64,000 nucleotides of DNA. It comes from CALSMU01 sp965230225. GTDB lineage: Bacteria > Bacteroidota > Bacteroidia > Flavobacteriales_D > Parvicellaceae. The stretch covers positions 124,001 to 188,000 of the forward strand of contig CBDDKM010000003.1 in NCBI GenBank assembly GCA_965230225.1, read 5' to 3'. The notes under the pieces were generated by a model. The model was not told the origin of the DNA. It searched no databases and saw only the letters and a list, made by a program, of their open reading frames with translations. The translations under genes were made by a program, and so were the position numbers. Below are positions 27,032-35,534 of this stretch, one piece after another (positions within the stretch are counted from its first letter, which is position 1; every line of letters starts with the position of its first letter).

Positions 27032-28240
27032 CTAGTTTAATACTGCTTTTGGTTCAAGTTGAGATAAAGCATTCTTAATTCTAGTCATCGCTTCTGTTAA
27101 TTCTTCTTCGCTTGCCGCGTAAGAAATTCTAATGCAGTTAGGTGCTCCAAAAGCAGCTCCTGTTACCAATGCAACATTCGCTTTTTCCAAAATGTAAAGT
27201 GTCAAATCATCGGCGTTGTTAATGTCGCGCTCTCCATCGGTTGTACCAAACAATTGGCTAACATCCGGGAATACATAAAATGCTCCTTCCGGAAGGTTAA
27301 TTTTAACCCCATTCATTTCTTTAAGCATTCCTAATACAAGATCTCTTCTTTTTCTGAATGCATCTCTCATTTCGTGAGTCACCGAAGGATTGGCGCTTAC
27401 TGCTGCAATTGCTGCTCTTTGAGCAATTCCACAAGTTCCCGAAGTTACCTGCCCTTGCATCTTGGTACAAGCTTTTGCGATCCAGTCTGGTGCTCCGATG
27501 TATCCGATTCTCCAACCGGTCATTGCAAATGCTTTAGATACTCCATTTACAGTAACCACTTGGTTAAACACGTCTTCGAATTGAGCAATGCTTTCGTGAC
27601 CACCAGCAAAGTTAATGTGCTCGTAAATCTCATCGCTAATTACTACCATCTGTGGTGTTTTGATGATAACATCAGCCAATTTTCTTAACTCGTCCTTGCT
27701 GTATAAAGATCCCGTTGGGTTACAAGGAGAACTGTAAATCATCATTTTGGTTTTGTCCGTAATGGCATTTTCCAATTCTTGAGCGGTAATTTTAAAATCG
27801 TTGTCAATCGAAGTTTCGATAATAACAGGAACTCCTTCTGCCATTTTTACGATTTCTGCATAAGTTACCCAGTACGGGGCAGGGATAATAACTTCGTCAC
27901 CAGGGTTAACAATACTCATTACTACGTTGGCAATGGATTGTTTAGCACCAGTCGAAACTACAATTTGGTCTGCGGTGTAGTTAAGGTTGTTATCTCTCTT
28001 AAATTTAGCTGAAATGGCATCTCTCAGATCCTCATAACCATTTACGGCCATGTATTTAGTATAGTTCTGATCAATACCCTCTTTCGCAGCTTCTTTAATG
28101 AAATCTGGCGTCATGAAATCTGGTTCACCCAAACTAAGACTAATAATATCCAGTCCTTGTGCTTTTAGCTCTCTACTCTTTCGGGCCATGGCGATCGTTG
28201 CCGACTCCGAAAGTCTGTTTAATCTGTCTGATACTTGCAT
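27032..28240 (-). CDS. Class I PLP aminotransferase (aspartate aminotransferase type)
   Basis: Start taken at the ATG at 28240 (MQVSDRLNRLSESATIAMAR), as in the family; a TTG start 7 codons upstream is unlikely. 402 residues. Substrate loop SLSLGEPDF, PLP-stacking region PYWVTYAE, NPTGS and Schiff-base Lys in NGVSKAFAMTGWRIGYIG, and a late arginine in NCIRISYA that binds the carboxylate. This is the subgroup Ib layout shared by aspartate and prephenate aminotransferases. Exact substrate not decided. Ends at a shared terminator. Confidence 0.92.
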   Translation of the reverse strand: MQVSDRLNRLSESATIAMARKSRELKAQGLDIISLSLGEPDFMTPDFIKEAAKEGIDQNYTKYMAVNGYEDLRDAISAKFKRDNNLNYTADQIVVSTGAKQSIANVVMSIVNPGDEVIIPAPYWVTYAEIVKMAEGVPVIIETSIDNDFKITAQELENAITDKTKMMIYSSPCNPTGSLYSKDELRKLADVIIKTPQMVVISDEIYEHINFAGGHESIAQFEDVFNQVVTVNGVSKAFAMTGWRIGYIGAPDWIAKACTKMQGQVTSGTCGIAQRAAIAAVSANPSVTHEMRDAFRKRRDLVLGMLKEMNGVKINLPEGAFYVFPDVSQLFGTTDGERDINNADDLTLYILEKANVALVTGAAFGAPNCIRISYAASEEELTEAMTRIKNALSQLEPKAVLN

Positions 28241-28258
28241 TTCGAATGTTTTGTAATA

Positions 28259-28266
28259 CAAAATTA
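28259..28266 (-). promoter_or_regulatory. Bacteroidota-type -7 element for the aminotransferase
   Basis: TAATTTTG on the minus strand matches TAnnTTTG, 18 bases upstream of the chosen start; no clear -33. Confidence 0.5.
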
Positions 28267-28416
28267 CTAAAGTTGAATCATTAGCAGTAGTAGGATCAAT
28301 ATTTATGGATTAAAGTTTTTAACGGTTGTTAATAGCTTTCAAATGCCAGTAATTATTAGTCTGTTAGAATGATGTGTAACCAATCGAAGGATATTACGTT
28401 AGTAACTCTCCTACTT

Positions 28417-28437
28417 AAAAGTAAAAATGTTACTTTT
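28417..28437. promoter_or_regulatory. Inverted repeat over a likely promoter
   Basis: An 8-bp perfect inverted repeat (28417-28424 with 28430-28437) with a 5-base spacer. Its right arm overlaps TACTTTTA, a near match to the -7 consensus, 35 bases upstream of the next start. Could be an operator. Confidence 0.4.
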
Positions 28438-28472
28438 AGCGGAATCAAGGAAAGAACTCAAGACCAATTCTC

Positions 28473-28997
28473 ATGGAAGATGTATTCGAAATATTTAAGT
28501 TAACCATACCTGCACTAATTGTATTTGCTGTGGTGTTTTTTATGTTAAAGCAATTTTTTACAAGAGAGTCTAAGTTACGAACGGAAGAAATTAAGATTCA
28601 GGCAAGAAAGGATTATGTTCCACTTAAAATTCAAGCTCACGAAAGGTCTGTACTCTATTTAGAGAGAATCGACCCAAACAACTTGATCATGAGAGTTCAT
28701 CGTCAGGGGATGAGTGCCAGATACCTTCATACCGAAATGCTAAAGGCAATTAGAGAAGAGTATATACACAATATGGCACAGCAGATTTATATTTCTTCTA
28801 AAGGGTGGAAAGCTTTAAAGCAAGCCAAAGAAGAAACTGTAAAAATACTGAACATGGCCATGAATAACATGGAAGATACAGCTTCAGGAATGGAGTTGAG
28901 TTCAGTTATTTTTGATATTGTAGGAAGGCTGGATAAACAGCCTACAGAAATTGCTATTGAGCAGCTGAGAAAAGACTTTCAGCGTTCAATGGTTTAA
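28473..28997 (+). CDS. Single-pass membrane protein, unknown (DUF7935-like)
   Basis: 174 residues. One N-terminal membrane helix (about 10-27, FKLTIPALIVFAVVFFML) and a helical cytoplasmic domain with conserved-looking QARKDYVPLKIQAHERSVLY and LERIDPNNLIMRVH. I recall this as a widespread uncharacterised Bacteroidota family (possibly DUF7935), but that name is from memory. Overlaps the end of the convergent DUF5655 gene by 4 bases. Confidence 0.82.
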   Translation: MEDVFEIFKLTIPALIVFAVVFFMLKQFFTRESKLRTEEIKIQARKDYVPLKIQAHERSVLYLERIDPNNLIMRVHRQGMSARYLHTEMLKAIREEYIHNMAQQIYISSKGWKALKQAKEETVKILNMAMNNMEDTASGMELSSVIFDIVGRLDKQPTEIAIEQLRKDFQRSMV

Positions 28998-29401
28998 GTT
29001 CCCATTTCATAAGACTCCTTTAACCAACCAATCAATTGATTGTCTAAATCTTCCAGTTCCTGAATTTGAACAAAGTGGATGTACTTGTTTTTAGAGTACT
29101 TGAATACTTTGGTGACCGGAAAATCGTCGTAGGGTTCTTTTAGTGCAAACTCCAGGTTAATGTGGTTTCTTCTCGTTTTTACATCTAAGAAGGTAGATTG
29201 TTTCTTAAAGACGATACTGGCTTTAACAGCTTCTATTCTATAGGGACCAAACTCATTACATACACCTTTTAACGTATCGTAAAGTACCAGGGCAGATTCA
29301 TTGCACTTTTTTAAATGATCGGTTTCACTCATTTTAACACATGAGTGCCATTGATCGGTGTGAACAAAACTTCTATTACATTTAGGACAGGTCCAACCCA
29401 T
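28994..29401 (-). CDS. DUF5655-domain protein with N-terminal zinc motif
   Basis: 135 residues. The N terminus holds a small metal site (Cys5, Cys8, His19, Cys21 in CPKCNRSFVHTDQWHSC). The rest, starting VLYDTLKGVCNEFG, has the DUF5655 pattern including VFKKQSTFLDVKTRRNHINL and the HFVQIQELEDLDNQLIGWL ending. DUF5655 is a YdhG/DUF1801-like fold often found alone; no activity is established. No signal peptide. Overlaps the convergent gene by 4 bases. Confidence 0.85.
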   Translation of the reverse strand: MGWTCPKCNRSFVHTDQWHSCVKMSETDHLKKCNESALVLYDTLKGVCNEFGPYRIEAVKASIVFKKQSTFLDVKTRRNHINLEFALKEPYDDFPVTKVFKYSKNKYIHFVQIQELEDLDNQLIGWLKESYEMGT

Positions 29402-29414
29402 AAAATAAAAGTAA

Positions 29415-29449
29415 AAAAAAAGCCCATGACTACAGCGTCATGGGCTTTT
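29415..29449 (-). terminator. Rho-independent terminator of the S46 peptidase gene
   Basis: Perfect 13-bp stem (29418-29430 with 29437-29449) followed on the minus strand by an 8-base T run, 19 bases after the peptidase stop. Confidence 0.93.
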
Positions 29450-29467
29450 ACAAAATAGTTAATGCTA

Positions 29468-31726
29468 TTATTGAGCAGCTTTCTCAGGAGTTGGAGCTAA
29501 CTCTTTCTTCTCAGGAGCAGCTTTTGCTTTTCTAGGAGTTTTAACTAAAGTCATTTCTTTAATTAAGTGTCCTGCACCTGCGTATTTATCAATGATGAAA
29601 AGTGTGTAACGAACATCAACAGAAATGGTTCTTTGGATGTTTGGCTCAAAGTAGATGTCTCCACTCATTGCTTCCCAGTTACCATCAAACGCAGTTCCAA
29701 TTAACTCTCCGTTTCCGTTAATTACCGGGCTACCAGAGTTACCACCTGTAATATCGTTGTTAGAAAGGAATGCTACTGGAAGTTCTCCGTTAGCCATTGC
29801 GTATTGTCCGTAATCTTTCTTGTTGTAAAGATCTTTTAGTTTTTGAGGAACATAGAACTCGTGGTTCTTGTTATCTGTCTCAACTTCTTTTTCCATTACT
29901 CCGTTAAGTGTTGTAATGTGCTTGTAGTGAACTCCGTCAGCACCATCGTAAGGAAGTACGTTTCCGTAAGTTAAACGCATTGTAGAGTTCGCATCAGAAG
30001 CATAACTTTTATCAGCGTTTAATTGCATAGTACCATCAACAAACAATCTCATTCCTTTAGCTCTACTTTGCTCAGGTAATTGTTGTGGGATGATGATCTT
30101 TTGGATGTAAACCTGGATGAATTCATTCATCAAGTTGTAAATAGGATCTTTTTCAATTCCTTTTTTGCTAAACTTAGCCATGTAAGCAGTTAGCTTCTCT
30201 TCAGAAGTCCAAGGTGCTTTAGCCATGTACTTAGCAGCAAATTTCTTAAAGTCTCCTTTGTATTTCCCAGCAATCTCAGTTAGAGTTTCTGGATGGAATT
30301 CAGCATCTACATTGTTGTAGAACATATCCAGCATAGAAGCCAATAGGTTCTCATCAATTTCAGCGTTGTAATCTTTGAAGTATTCAGGAGCTCCTTCTAG
30401 AATTTCTTTCTTAGCAGCTTCTAATTTTTCTTCGTTGATTTCTTCATCTTTAAGAACTCCCTCCATAGTAGAACGGAATCCAAAGTTCCCCATCATGAAA
30501 CCAAATAAATCTGGTCCCTGGAATACAGCCTCTTCGAAGTATACATTTGGAAGAGTGTATTTTCCAGTTTTTTGGTAAGACTCTTCAATTAAGTTGATAG
30601 CATTACCATATTTTCCTTGTCTTTCTTTATCAGCTTTGGCCCATTTTACGAAGTCATCTTCGATGGTTTTCTTTTTGTCGTAAACATTGTTTTTTACCAA
30701 TTGTGCGCTCTGACCAACAAAGTATTTCCAGTAGTTACTAGTTCTTGCGTGCTTAGAAGCGTACTGAATACGAACCTTTTGATCCTTATTCATTCCTTCT
30801 TCCATGATGTCAAGTTTAGTTCTTCTGATTTTTACTCTTGCAGGTTGCTCAACATTAACAGCTTCCTGAACTCCGTAAGAAGTAAGGTATCTGTCAGTGC
30901 TTCCAGGGTATCCTAAAATCATAGCGTAATCACCCTCGTGAACTCCATTAAGAGAAATAGGTAAGTGGTGCTTAGGCTTATAAGGTACGTTATCTTTAGA
31001 GTAGCTAGCAGGTTTGTTGTCCTTGTTAGCATAAATTCTAAACATAGAGAAATCACCAGTGTGACGAGGCCACATCCAGTTATCAGTATCTCCACCGTAT
31101 TTTCCTACAGAACTTGGAGGAGCTCCAACTAAACGAACATCACTAAATACATTGTATTTAAACATATAATACTCGTTTCCGTAGTAGAAAGATTTGATTT
31201 GAATTCTGAACTCTTCTCCTTTTCCTTCGCTTTCTTTTGCTTTCAAATCTGCAATTGCTTTTTGGATAGTAGCAGAACGCTCTCCTTCGCTCATTCCATC
31301 TTTTACATCTTTAAGAATGATGTCAGTAACATCGTCCATTCTGTCTAAGAACCAAACTGAGAAATCAACTGGAATTTCCTGAGTACGATCCATCGCCCAG
31401 AATCCATCAGTTAGGTAATCATGCTCAGTGGTACTGTTTTGTTGGATTGCATCAAAACCACAGTGGTGGTTAGTTAGCATCAATCCTTCTTTAGAGATAA
31501 TTTCTCCAGTACAAAATCCACCTCCAAGAGCAACGATAGCATCTTTCAAACTAGAGTTGTTTACAGAGTAAATCTCCTCTGGAGTAAGTTGCAATCCACA
31601 TTTTTGCATGTCTGTGTAGTTCAATCTCTTAATTAAAAGAGGTAGCCACATCCCTTCGTCTGCTTTAACTGTTAGAGTTCCAGCTGCAAAAATAAAGGCT
31701 AGAACAATCGCAAATTTTCTTTTCAT
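29468..31726 (-). CDS. S46-family dipeptidyl-peptidase (DPP7/DPP11-like)
   Basis: Periplasmic or secreted serine exopeptidase that removes dipeptides. Signal peptide ends at residue 22 (LTVKA), giving the mature start DEGMWLP typical of the family. Chymotrypsin-like triad: His in LTNHHCGF (87/88), Asp in DTDNWMWPRHTGDF, and Ser664 in GGNSGSP. 752 residues is usual for S46. DPP7 (hydrophobic P1) and DPP11 (acidic P1) differ at a pocket residue I cannot place with certainty, so specificity is open. Odd feature: the last about 24 residues form a Lys/Ala/Pro-rich tail (KTPRKAKAAPEKK) that family members normally lack. Confidence 0.94.
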   Translation of the reverse strand: MKRKFAIVLAFIFAAGTLTVKADEGMWLPLLIKRLNYTDMQKCGLQLTPEEIYSVNNSSLKDAIVALGGGFCTGEIISKEGLMLTNHHCGFDAIQQNSTTEHDYLTDGFWAMDRTQEIPVDFSVWFLDRMDDVTDIILKDVKDGMSEGERSATIQKAIADLKAKESEGKGEEFRIQIKSFYYGNEYYMFKYNVFSDVRLVGAPPSSVGKYGGDTDNWMWPRHTGDFSMFRIYANKDNKPASYSKDNVPYKPKHHLPISLNGVHEGDYAMILGYPGSTDRYLTSYGVQEAVNVEQPARVKIRRTKLDIMEEGMNKDQKVRIQYASKHARTSNYWKYFVGQSAQLVKNNVYDKKKTIEDDFVKWAKADKERQGKYGNAINLIEESYQKTGKYTLPNVYFEEAVFQGPDLFGFMMGNFGFRSTMEGVLKDEEINEEKLEAAKKEILEGAPEYFKDYNAEIDENLLASMLDMFYNNVDAEFHPETLTEIAGKYKGDFKKFAAKYMAKAPWTSEEKLTAYMAKFSKKGIEKDPIYNLMNEFIQVYIQKIIIPQQLPEQSRAKGMRLFVDGTMQLNADKSYASDANSTMRLTYGNVLPYDGADGVHYKHITTLNGVMEKEVETDNKNHEFYVPQKLKDLYNKKDYGQYAMANGELPVAFLSNNDITGGNSGSPVINGNGELIGTAFDGNWEAMSGDIYFEPNIQRTISVDVRYTLFIIDKYAGAGHLIKEMTLVKTPRKAKAAPEKKELAPTPEKAAQ

Positions 31727-31790
31727 CTTATAGCGTTTTTGTCAAAAATAGTTAACATGTGTAGTCGTAACTCGCTAAAATTACGGGGGG

Positions 31791-31798
31791 CAAATTTA
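31791..31798 (-). promoter_or_regulatory. Bacteroidota-type -7 element for the S46 peptidase
   Basis: TAAATTTG on the minus strand matches TAnnTTTG, 64 bases upstream of the peptidase start, implying a leader of about 60 bases. Confidence 0.5.
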
Positions 31799-31839
31799 AT
31801 AATATAAGTGGTATAATAGGTATAAAAGCAGTGGAAATT

Positions 31840-32015
31840 ACCAGAATGCTAGTGATTTATCCCGAATGTAAAATAACGGACATCGCAAGTGGAAACATTG
31901 AAATAGCTTTACGGTAGAATTAGCTGTTGTACAGCAGCTAATAGTTACCTGGCAATTCTGCCATTGAGGTTAATTGGGTTATACGCTCCCGGCAATTTTT
32001 GTCGGGAGTTTTTTT
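31840..32015 (+). ncRNA. Candidate small RNA ending in an orphan terminator
   Basis: The 363 bases between the divergent S46 and FKBP genes hold no plausible gene, yet contain a plus-strand terminator with no plus-strand gene before it. Upstream of it lie a 12-bp hairpin (31919-31942, one G-T pair), extended below an internal loop by a 4-bp stem (31913-31916 with 31946-31949), then a small GGCA/TGCC hairpin (31951-31962). The FKBP gene has its own promoter after the terminator. A free-standing structured RNA is the simplest reading; an attenuator-type leader is the alternative. The 5' end is a guess; no Rfam family could be matched by eye. Confidence 0.45.
31986..32015 (+). terminator. Orphan Rho-independent terminator
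   Basis: A 10-bp stem (31986-31995 with 31999-32008, one G-T pair), 3-base loop and 7-base T run on the plus strand, with no plus-strand gene within 3 kb upstream. Confidence 0.88.
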
Positions 32016-32029
32016 AATAGAGTATTACC

Positions 32030-32060
32030 TTGCTTTACCAGTTGGTTTAAAGTACTTTTG
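32030..32060 (+). promoter_or_regulatory. Bacteroidota promoter of the FKBP pair
   Basis: TTG (32030-32032), 20-base spacer, then TACTTTTG (32053-32060), a full match to TTG-N20-TAnnTTTG, ending 30 bases before the first FKBP start and after the orphan terminator. Confidence 0.75.
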
Positions 32061-32089
32061 CGCCTTTAAAAAATTTCAAAAAAAGAAAG

Positions 32090-32692
32090 ATGAAATTAGA
32101 AACTAAATTAGACTCTGTAAGCTACAGCTTAGGAGTAAATATTGGAGAGAGTTTGAAAGGACAAGGGCTAACTGACCTTGATTCTAACTTAATTGCTCAA
32201 GGATTAATGGATTACCTTAACGATGCTGATTTGCAAGTAAAAGCTGCTGATGTTATGCCTTTAATTCAAGAGTATATGGGGCAAAAAGCTCAGGAAATGA
32301 GCCAGGCTATGGTTGCTGAGGGAGAAAAATTCCTAAAAGAGAATGGAGAACGCGCTGAAGTAACTGTTTTAGAAAGTGGATTACAATACGAAGTAATTGA
32401 ATCTGGATCAGGAGCTACTCCAAATGGAACTAGCCAGGTTACTACTCACTACACAGGAATGTTAATCAACGGACAAGTTTTCGATAGCTCAGTACAAAGA
32501 GGTCAACCTGCTACTTTCGGAGTTAATCAGGTAATTGCTGGTTGGACCGAAGCTCTTCAGTTAATGAAAGAAGGAGATAAGTGGAGATTATTTATCCCTC
32601 ATACATTAGCTTATGGAGAAAGAGGTGCTGGACAAGATATTCCTCCTTTTGCTACTTTGATTTTTGAAATCGAATTGATTAAAGTTGACTAA
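32090..32692 (+). CDS. FKBP-type peptidyl-prolyl isomerase, cytoplasmic (FklB/FkpA-like)
   Basis: 200 residues without signal peptide. N-terminal dimerisation helices (1-85, SYSLGVNIGESL and QGLMDYLND typical of FkpA/FklB) and a C-terminal FKBP domain from about 93 (LESGLQYEVIESGSG, HYTGMLINGQVFDSS, GWTEALQLMKEGDKWRLFIP, LAYGERG). The active-site Asp/Phe-Asp, Trp and Tyr of FKBPs are present. Assists proline isomerisation during folding. First gene of a pair; the second encodes a lipoprotein paralogue one base downstream. Confidence 0.94.
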   Translation: MKLETKLDSVSYSLGVNIGESLKGQGLTDLDSNLIAQGLMDYLNDADLQVKAADVMPLIQEYMGQKAQEMSQAMVAEGEKFLKENGERAEVTVLESGLQYEVIESGSGATPNGTSQVTTHYTGMLINGQVFDSSVQRGQPATFGVNQVIAGWTEALQLMKEGDKWRLFIPHTLAYGERGAGQDIPPFATLIFEIELIKVD

Positions 32693-32693
32693 G

Positions 32694-33224
32694 ATGCGTA
32701 AGTTATTAGTATTCACTCTTGGGGCGTTTCTTTTAACCTCTTGTGCGCAAGAGGAAAAAGAAGAAACAACCGAAAAGAATACCCATACTGTGGTAGAGAA
32801 CACACAGGAGTTTCCTGAAGTAGTGGACCCTGCTGTTCAAAACCTGGAGGAAGGACAAAAGTTCTTAGAAGAAAATGCTCAAAGAGAAGGAGTAGTTGTT
32901 CTTGAGTCCGGATTACAGTACGAAGTTATTGAAGAAGGTACAGGAGATATCCCTACAGCTTCTGATCGTGTATTAACTCACTATCATGGTACTCACATTG
33001 ATGGTAGAGTGTTTGATAGTTCTGTTGAAAGAGGAGAGCCAATTGATTTTGGTGTTCAGGAAGTTATTAGAGGTTGGACCGAAGCCCTTCAATTAATGAA
33101 AACCGGAGCTAAATGGAAATTGTACATTCCTTCAGATTTAGCTTATGGAGCTTACGGAGGTGGTCCAATTGGACCAAACGAAGTATTGGTATTCGATATT
33201 GAATTGATTTCGATTGTGAAATAA
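32694..33224 (+). CDS. FKBP-type peptidyl-prolyl isomerase lipoprotein
   Basis: 176 residues from ATG 32694, one base after the preceding stop (a TTG three codons earlier lies inside the previous gene). Lipoprotein signal ends AFLLTSCAQEEKEE, whose acidic stretch suggests outer-membrane surface export. The single FKBP domain closely matches that of the upstream gene (shared LESGLQYEVIE, VFDSS, GWTEALQLMK), so the pair arose by duplication with loss of the dimerisation arm and gain of a lipid anchor. HYTGML of the paralogue is HYHGTH here, a change next to the active site. Confidence 0.93.
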   Translation: MRKLLVFTLGAFLLTSCAQEEKEETTEKNTHTVVENTQEFPEVVDPAVQNLEEGQKFLEENAQREGVVVLESGLQYEVIEEGTGDIPTASDRVLTHYHGTHIDGRVFDSSVERGEPIDFGVQEVIRGWTEALQLMKTGAKWKLYIPSDLAYGAYGGGPIGPNEVLVFDIELISIVK

Positions 33225-33245
33225 CAATTATTACCCTATTTAGAT

Positions 33246-33278
33246 AAAGCCATTCAGTTATTCCTGAGTGGCTTTTTT
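33246..33278 (+). terminator. Rho-independent terminator of the FKBP pair
   Basis: A 12-bp stem (33246-33257 with 33264-33275, one G-T pair) and T run. The right arm lies inside the last codons of the convergent hydrolase gene (stop at 33258-33260). Confidence 0.9.
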
Positions 33279-34226
33279 ATGCAGCAAAAACTCAGAAATG
33301 GATTGAATCAATTCCTGATTGATAGGTACTCCAGGATCAGAGTAAGTCTTTAAGTTTTCTGTTCTATCTGCAGAAGCATCTTTGAAAACGTGGTTCATTC
33401 CTTCTATAATGGTTAACGAAGCCTCAGGAGCCGCTTTTGCAAGTAACTTTGCATCCTCTACTTGAACCTGAATGTCGGTAGTACCCTGAATAATCTTTAT
33501 TGGAATAGATAATTTTTGTAATTCCTTCTGTGGAGAGATCTTCATCCAGGAGATTAAGTAAGGTTGTATAGAAGGGCGGAACATTTGGTAGACAAATGGC
33601 GATACTGTATCTAATAACACTCCCTTTTCCAAACTGTCTATTATCGAGTAACAAGAGTCTCTGAAAAAAGCAGGACGTTCGCTAAGCTGTTCCTTCAAAA
33701 TAGTTCCAATTGGTCTACCTGCTCCAGCAAGAGAGAGATACGATTTTACATCCATTTCATTGGCGGCCATCATTCCTATCAAAGAGCCTTCGCTATGGCC
33801 GGCAATGCTAATGTTGTTATAACCATATTTTTCTAGAATATTGACCCACGATTTGGCATCTTCTACAAAGTCGCGGAACTCCAATTCTGATTCATTCACT
33901 TTAACATTCGAACTTTTGCCAATCCCTCTTTTGTCGTACCTAAGTGTTGCAATTCCGTTCTCTTGTAGCCCCTCGCTCAATTGAAGCAAAGAGTTGTTTT
34001 TCATACTGGTATTGTTCCCGTTCCTGTCCGTAGGACCAGATCCGGCAATGATCAATACGATGGGCGAGCCCTTGTCAAAATCTTTGGGCTCCAGTAAAGA
34101 ACCATATAAGAACCCTCCTTCTACTTTTGTTTTAATTTCTTCACCGTAATGGTGTAAGGTGGTGTCTTGTGCTTTTGATACAAGAGCACAAAAAACTAAA
34201 AACGTAATGAAGGCTAATAATTTCAC
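33258..34226 (-). CDS. Exported alpha/beta hydrolase
   Basis: 322 residues beginning with GTG at 34226; no ATG gives a signal peptide, and the predicted peptide (1-19, VSKAQ) supports this start. Motifs: oxyanion strand IAGSGPTDRNG, YDKRGIGKS, nucleophile GHSEGS with Ser145, acid in QGTTDIQV, base in GMNHVFK. This is the acyl-aminoacyl-peptidase/esterase-like hydrolase group common in Bacteroidota. Substrate unknown. It follows the MscS gene by 5 bases, so it is read from the same transcript. Confidence 0.88.
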   Translation of the reverse strand: MKLLAFITFLVFCALVSKAQDTTLHHYGEEIKTKVEGGFLYGSLLEPKDFDKGSPIVLIIAGSGPTDRNGNNTSMKNNSLLQLSEGLQENGIATLRYDKRGIGKSSNVKVNESELEFRDFVEDAKSWVNILEKYGYNNISIAGHSEGSLIGMMAANEMDVKSYLSLAGAGRPIGTILKEQLSERPAFFRDSCYSIIDSLEKGVLLDTVSPFVYQMFRPSIQPYLISWMKISPQKELQKLSIPIKIIQGTTDIQVQVEDAKLLAKAAPEASLTIIEGMNHVFKDASADRTENLKTYSDPGVPINQELIQSISEFLLHKKATQE

Positions 34227-34231
34227 TAATC

Positions 34232-35383
34232 TTAAGCCATCTCTTTTTTGAAGATGGTTTGAGTAGGGAATGCAAATTCCAGGCCTTCCGCATTAAAACG
34301 AGTTAAAATATCCGTGTTAATGTCGGTTTGGGTTTGTAGAATATCCGCTTCCTTTCTGATTTTGTATACGAAAATGATACCCAATGCGAAGTCACCAAAT
34401 GCATTAAATCCAATAGCAGGTCCATCTTCAATCTTATCGTTGTGTTTCGAAGCAATTTCTTTAATGATGTCCATTGAACGGTGCATATTCTCCGGAGTAG
34501 TATCGTAAGTCATTCCCAGATTTAATACAACCTTTCTACTTGGTTCTGATGAAACATTAATAACACTGTTATCAGAAAATTGGCTGTTAGGTATAACCAC
34601 TAAACGTCCTTCAAGGGTTCTAACTCTCGTACTTCTCAATCCTACCTCTTCTACAGAACCATCGTACCCGCTTACCTGAATACGATCGCCAATTTTAAAC
34701 GGTTTGTCTAAGAAGATCATTACACCTCCAAAGATGTTTTTTACCATATCCTGAGCCGCAAGAGCAAGAGCTAAACCTCCAATTCCCAATCCGGCAATCA
34801 TGGCAGTAATATCAATTCCTAAATTATCGAGACCAATAATAATACCCATGATCCAGATAACTGCACGAACACCTTTTCTAACAATCGGAATAATCTGGTC
34901 ATCGAATTCACTTTCCGATTTTTCGGTAAGCGGAACAACATATTCAACTACCAAAGCATCCAGTGTTCTGGCTACCATCCAGGTGAGGTCAATTATTATT
35001 GCAAAATACCCAATTCTGTTCAGTACATTTTCCCAGGTGGGATTAGTGTTAAGTAGATTCATTGCCCACCAATACCCCGCAATGATTACTAAAAAGACTA
35101 CTGGTTCTTCCAGTTTATCAATCAAAATATCGTCCAGTTGAGTTTTGGTTTTTTTAGTAATTTGTTTAATCACATTACCCATAAACCAATACAAGATCTT
35201 TGCTACTATTATTCCTAGTAGGATAATTCCTAAGGCAGTAAGCCATCTTCCAATTGAGTTTTTGTAATAAATATCTCCAAAGTCAAACCATGCGTTGGGA
35301 GATATTCCCAATTGAGTTCCTCCAAAGCTTAAGTTCAAGTTGGAGCTGAATAGTAAAGCAGAAAGTTCGTCAATAAATCTCAT
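34232..35383 (-). CDS. MscS-family mechanosensitive ion channel
   Basis: 383 residues. Membrane helices at about 46-68, 93-111, 125-142, 170-190 and the pore helix 190-220 with Gly/Ala pattern IAGLGIGGLALALAAQD. The MscS core follows: NIFGGVMIFLDKPFKIGDRI, DGSVEEVGLRSTRVRTLEGR and VIPNSQFSDN, then the cytoplasmic alpha/beta vestibule. Opens under membrane tension to release solutes on osmotic downshift. First gene of a two-gene unit with the exported hydrolase. Confidence 0.93.
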   Translation of the reverse strand: MRFIDELSALLFSSNLNLSFGGTQLGISPNAWFDFGDIYYKNSIGRWLTALGIILLGIIVAKILYWFMGNVIKQITKKTKTQLDDILIDKLEEPVVFLVIIAGYWWAMNLLNTNPTWENVLNRIGYFAIIIDLTWMVARTLDALVVEYVVPLTEKSESEFDDQIIPIVRKGVRAVIWIMGIIIGLDNLGIDITAMIAGLGIGGLALALAAQDMVKNIFGGVMIFLDKPFKIGDRIQVSGYDGSVEEVGLRSTRVRTLEGRLVVIPNSQFSDNSVINVSSEPSRKVVLNLGMTYDTTPENMHRSMDIIKEIASKHNDKIEDGPAIGFNAFGDFALGIIFVYKIRKEADILQTQTDINTDILTRFNAEGLEFAFPTQTIFKKEMA

Positions 35384-35534
35384 AATGCGATGTTACTTGT
35401 AATTGGTAAGTAGGATGCAAATCTACATAAATATGTGAAACGCAAAATGACTTTTTTGAATGCATGATGGTGAGGTAATTTAAGACGATTGTCCCCAAAA
35501 AGATAACATTCGAACATTTTAGGAAATCAAATAG

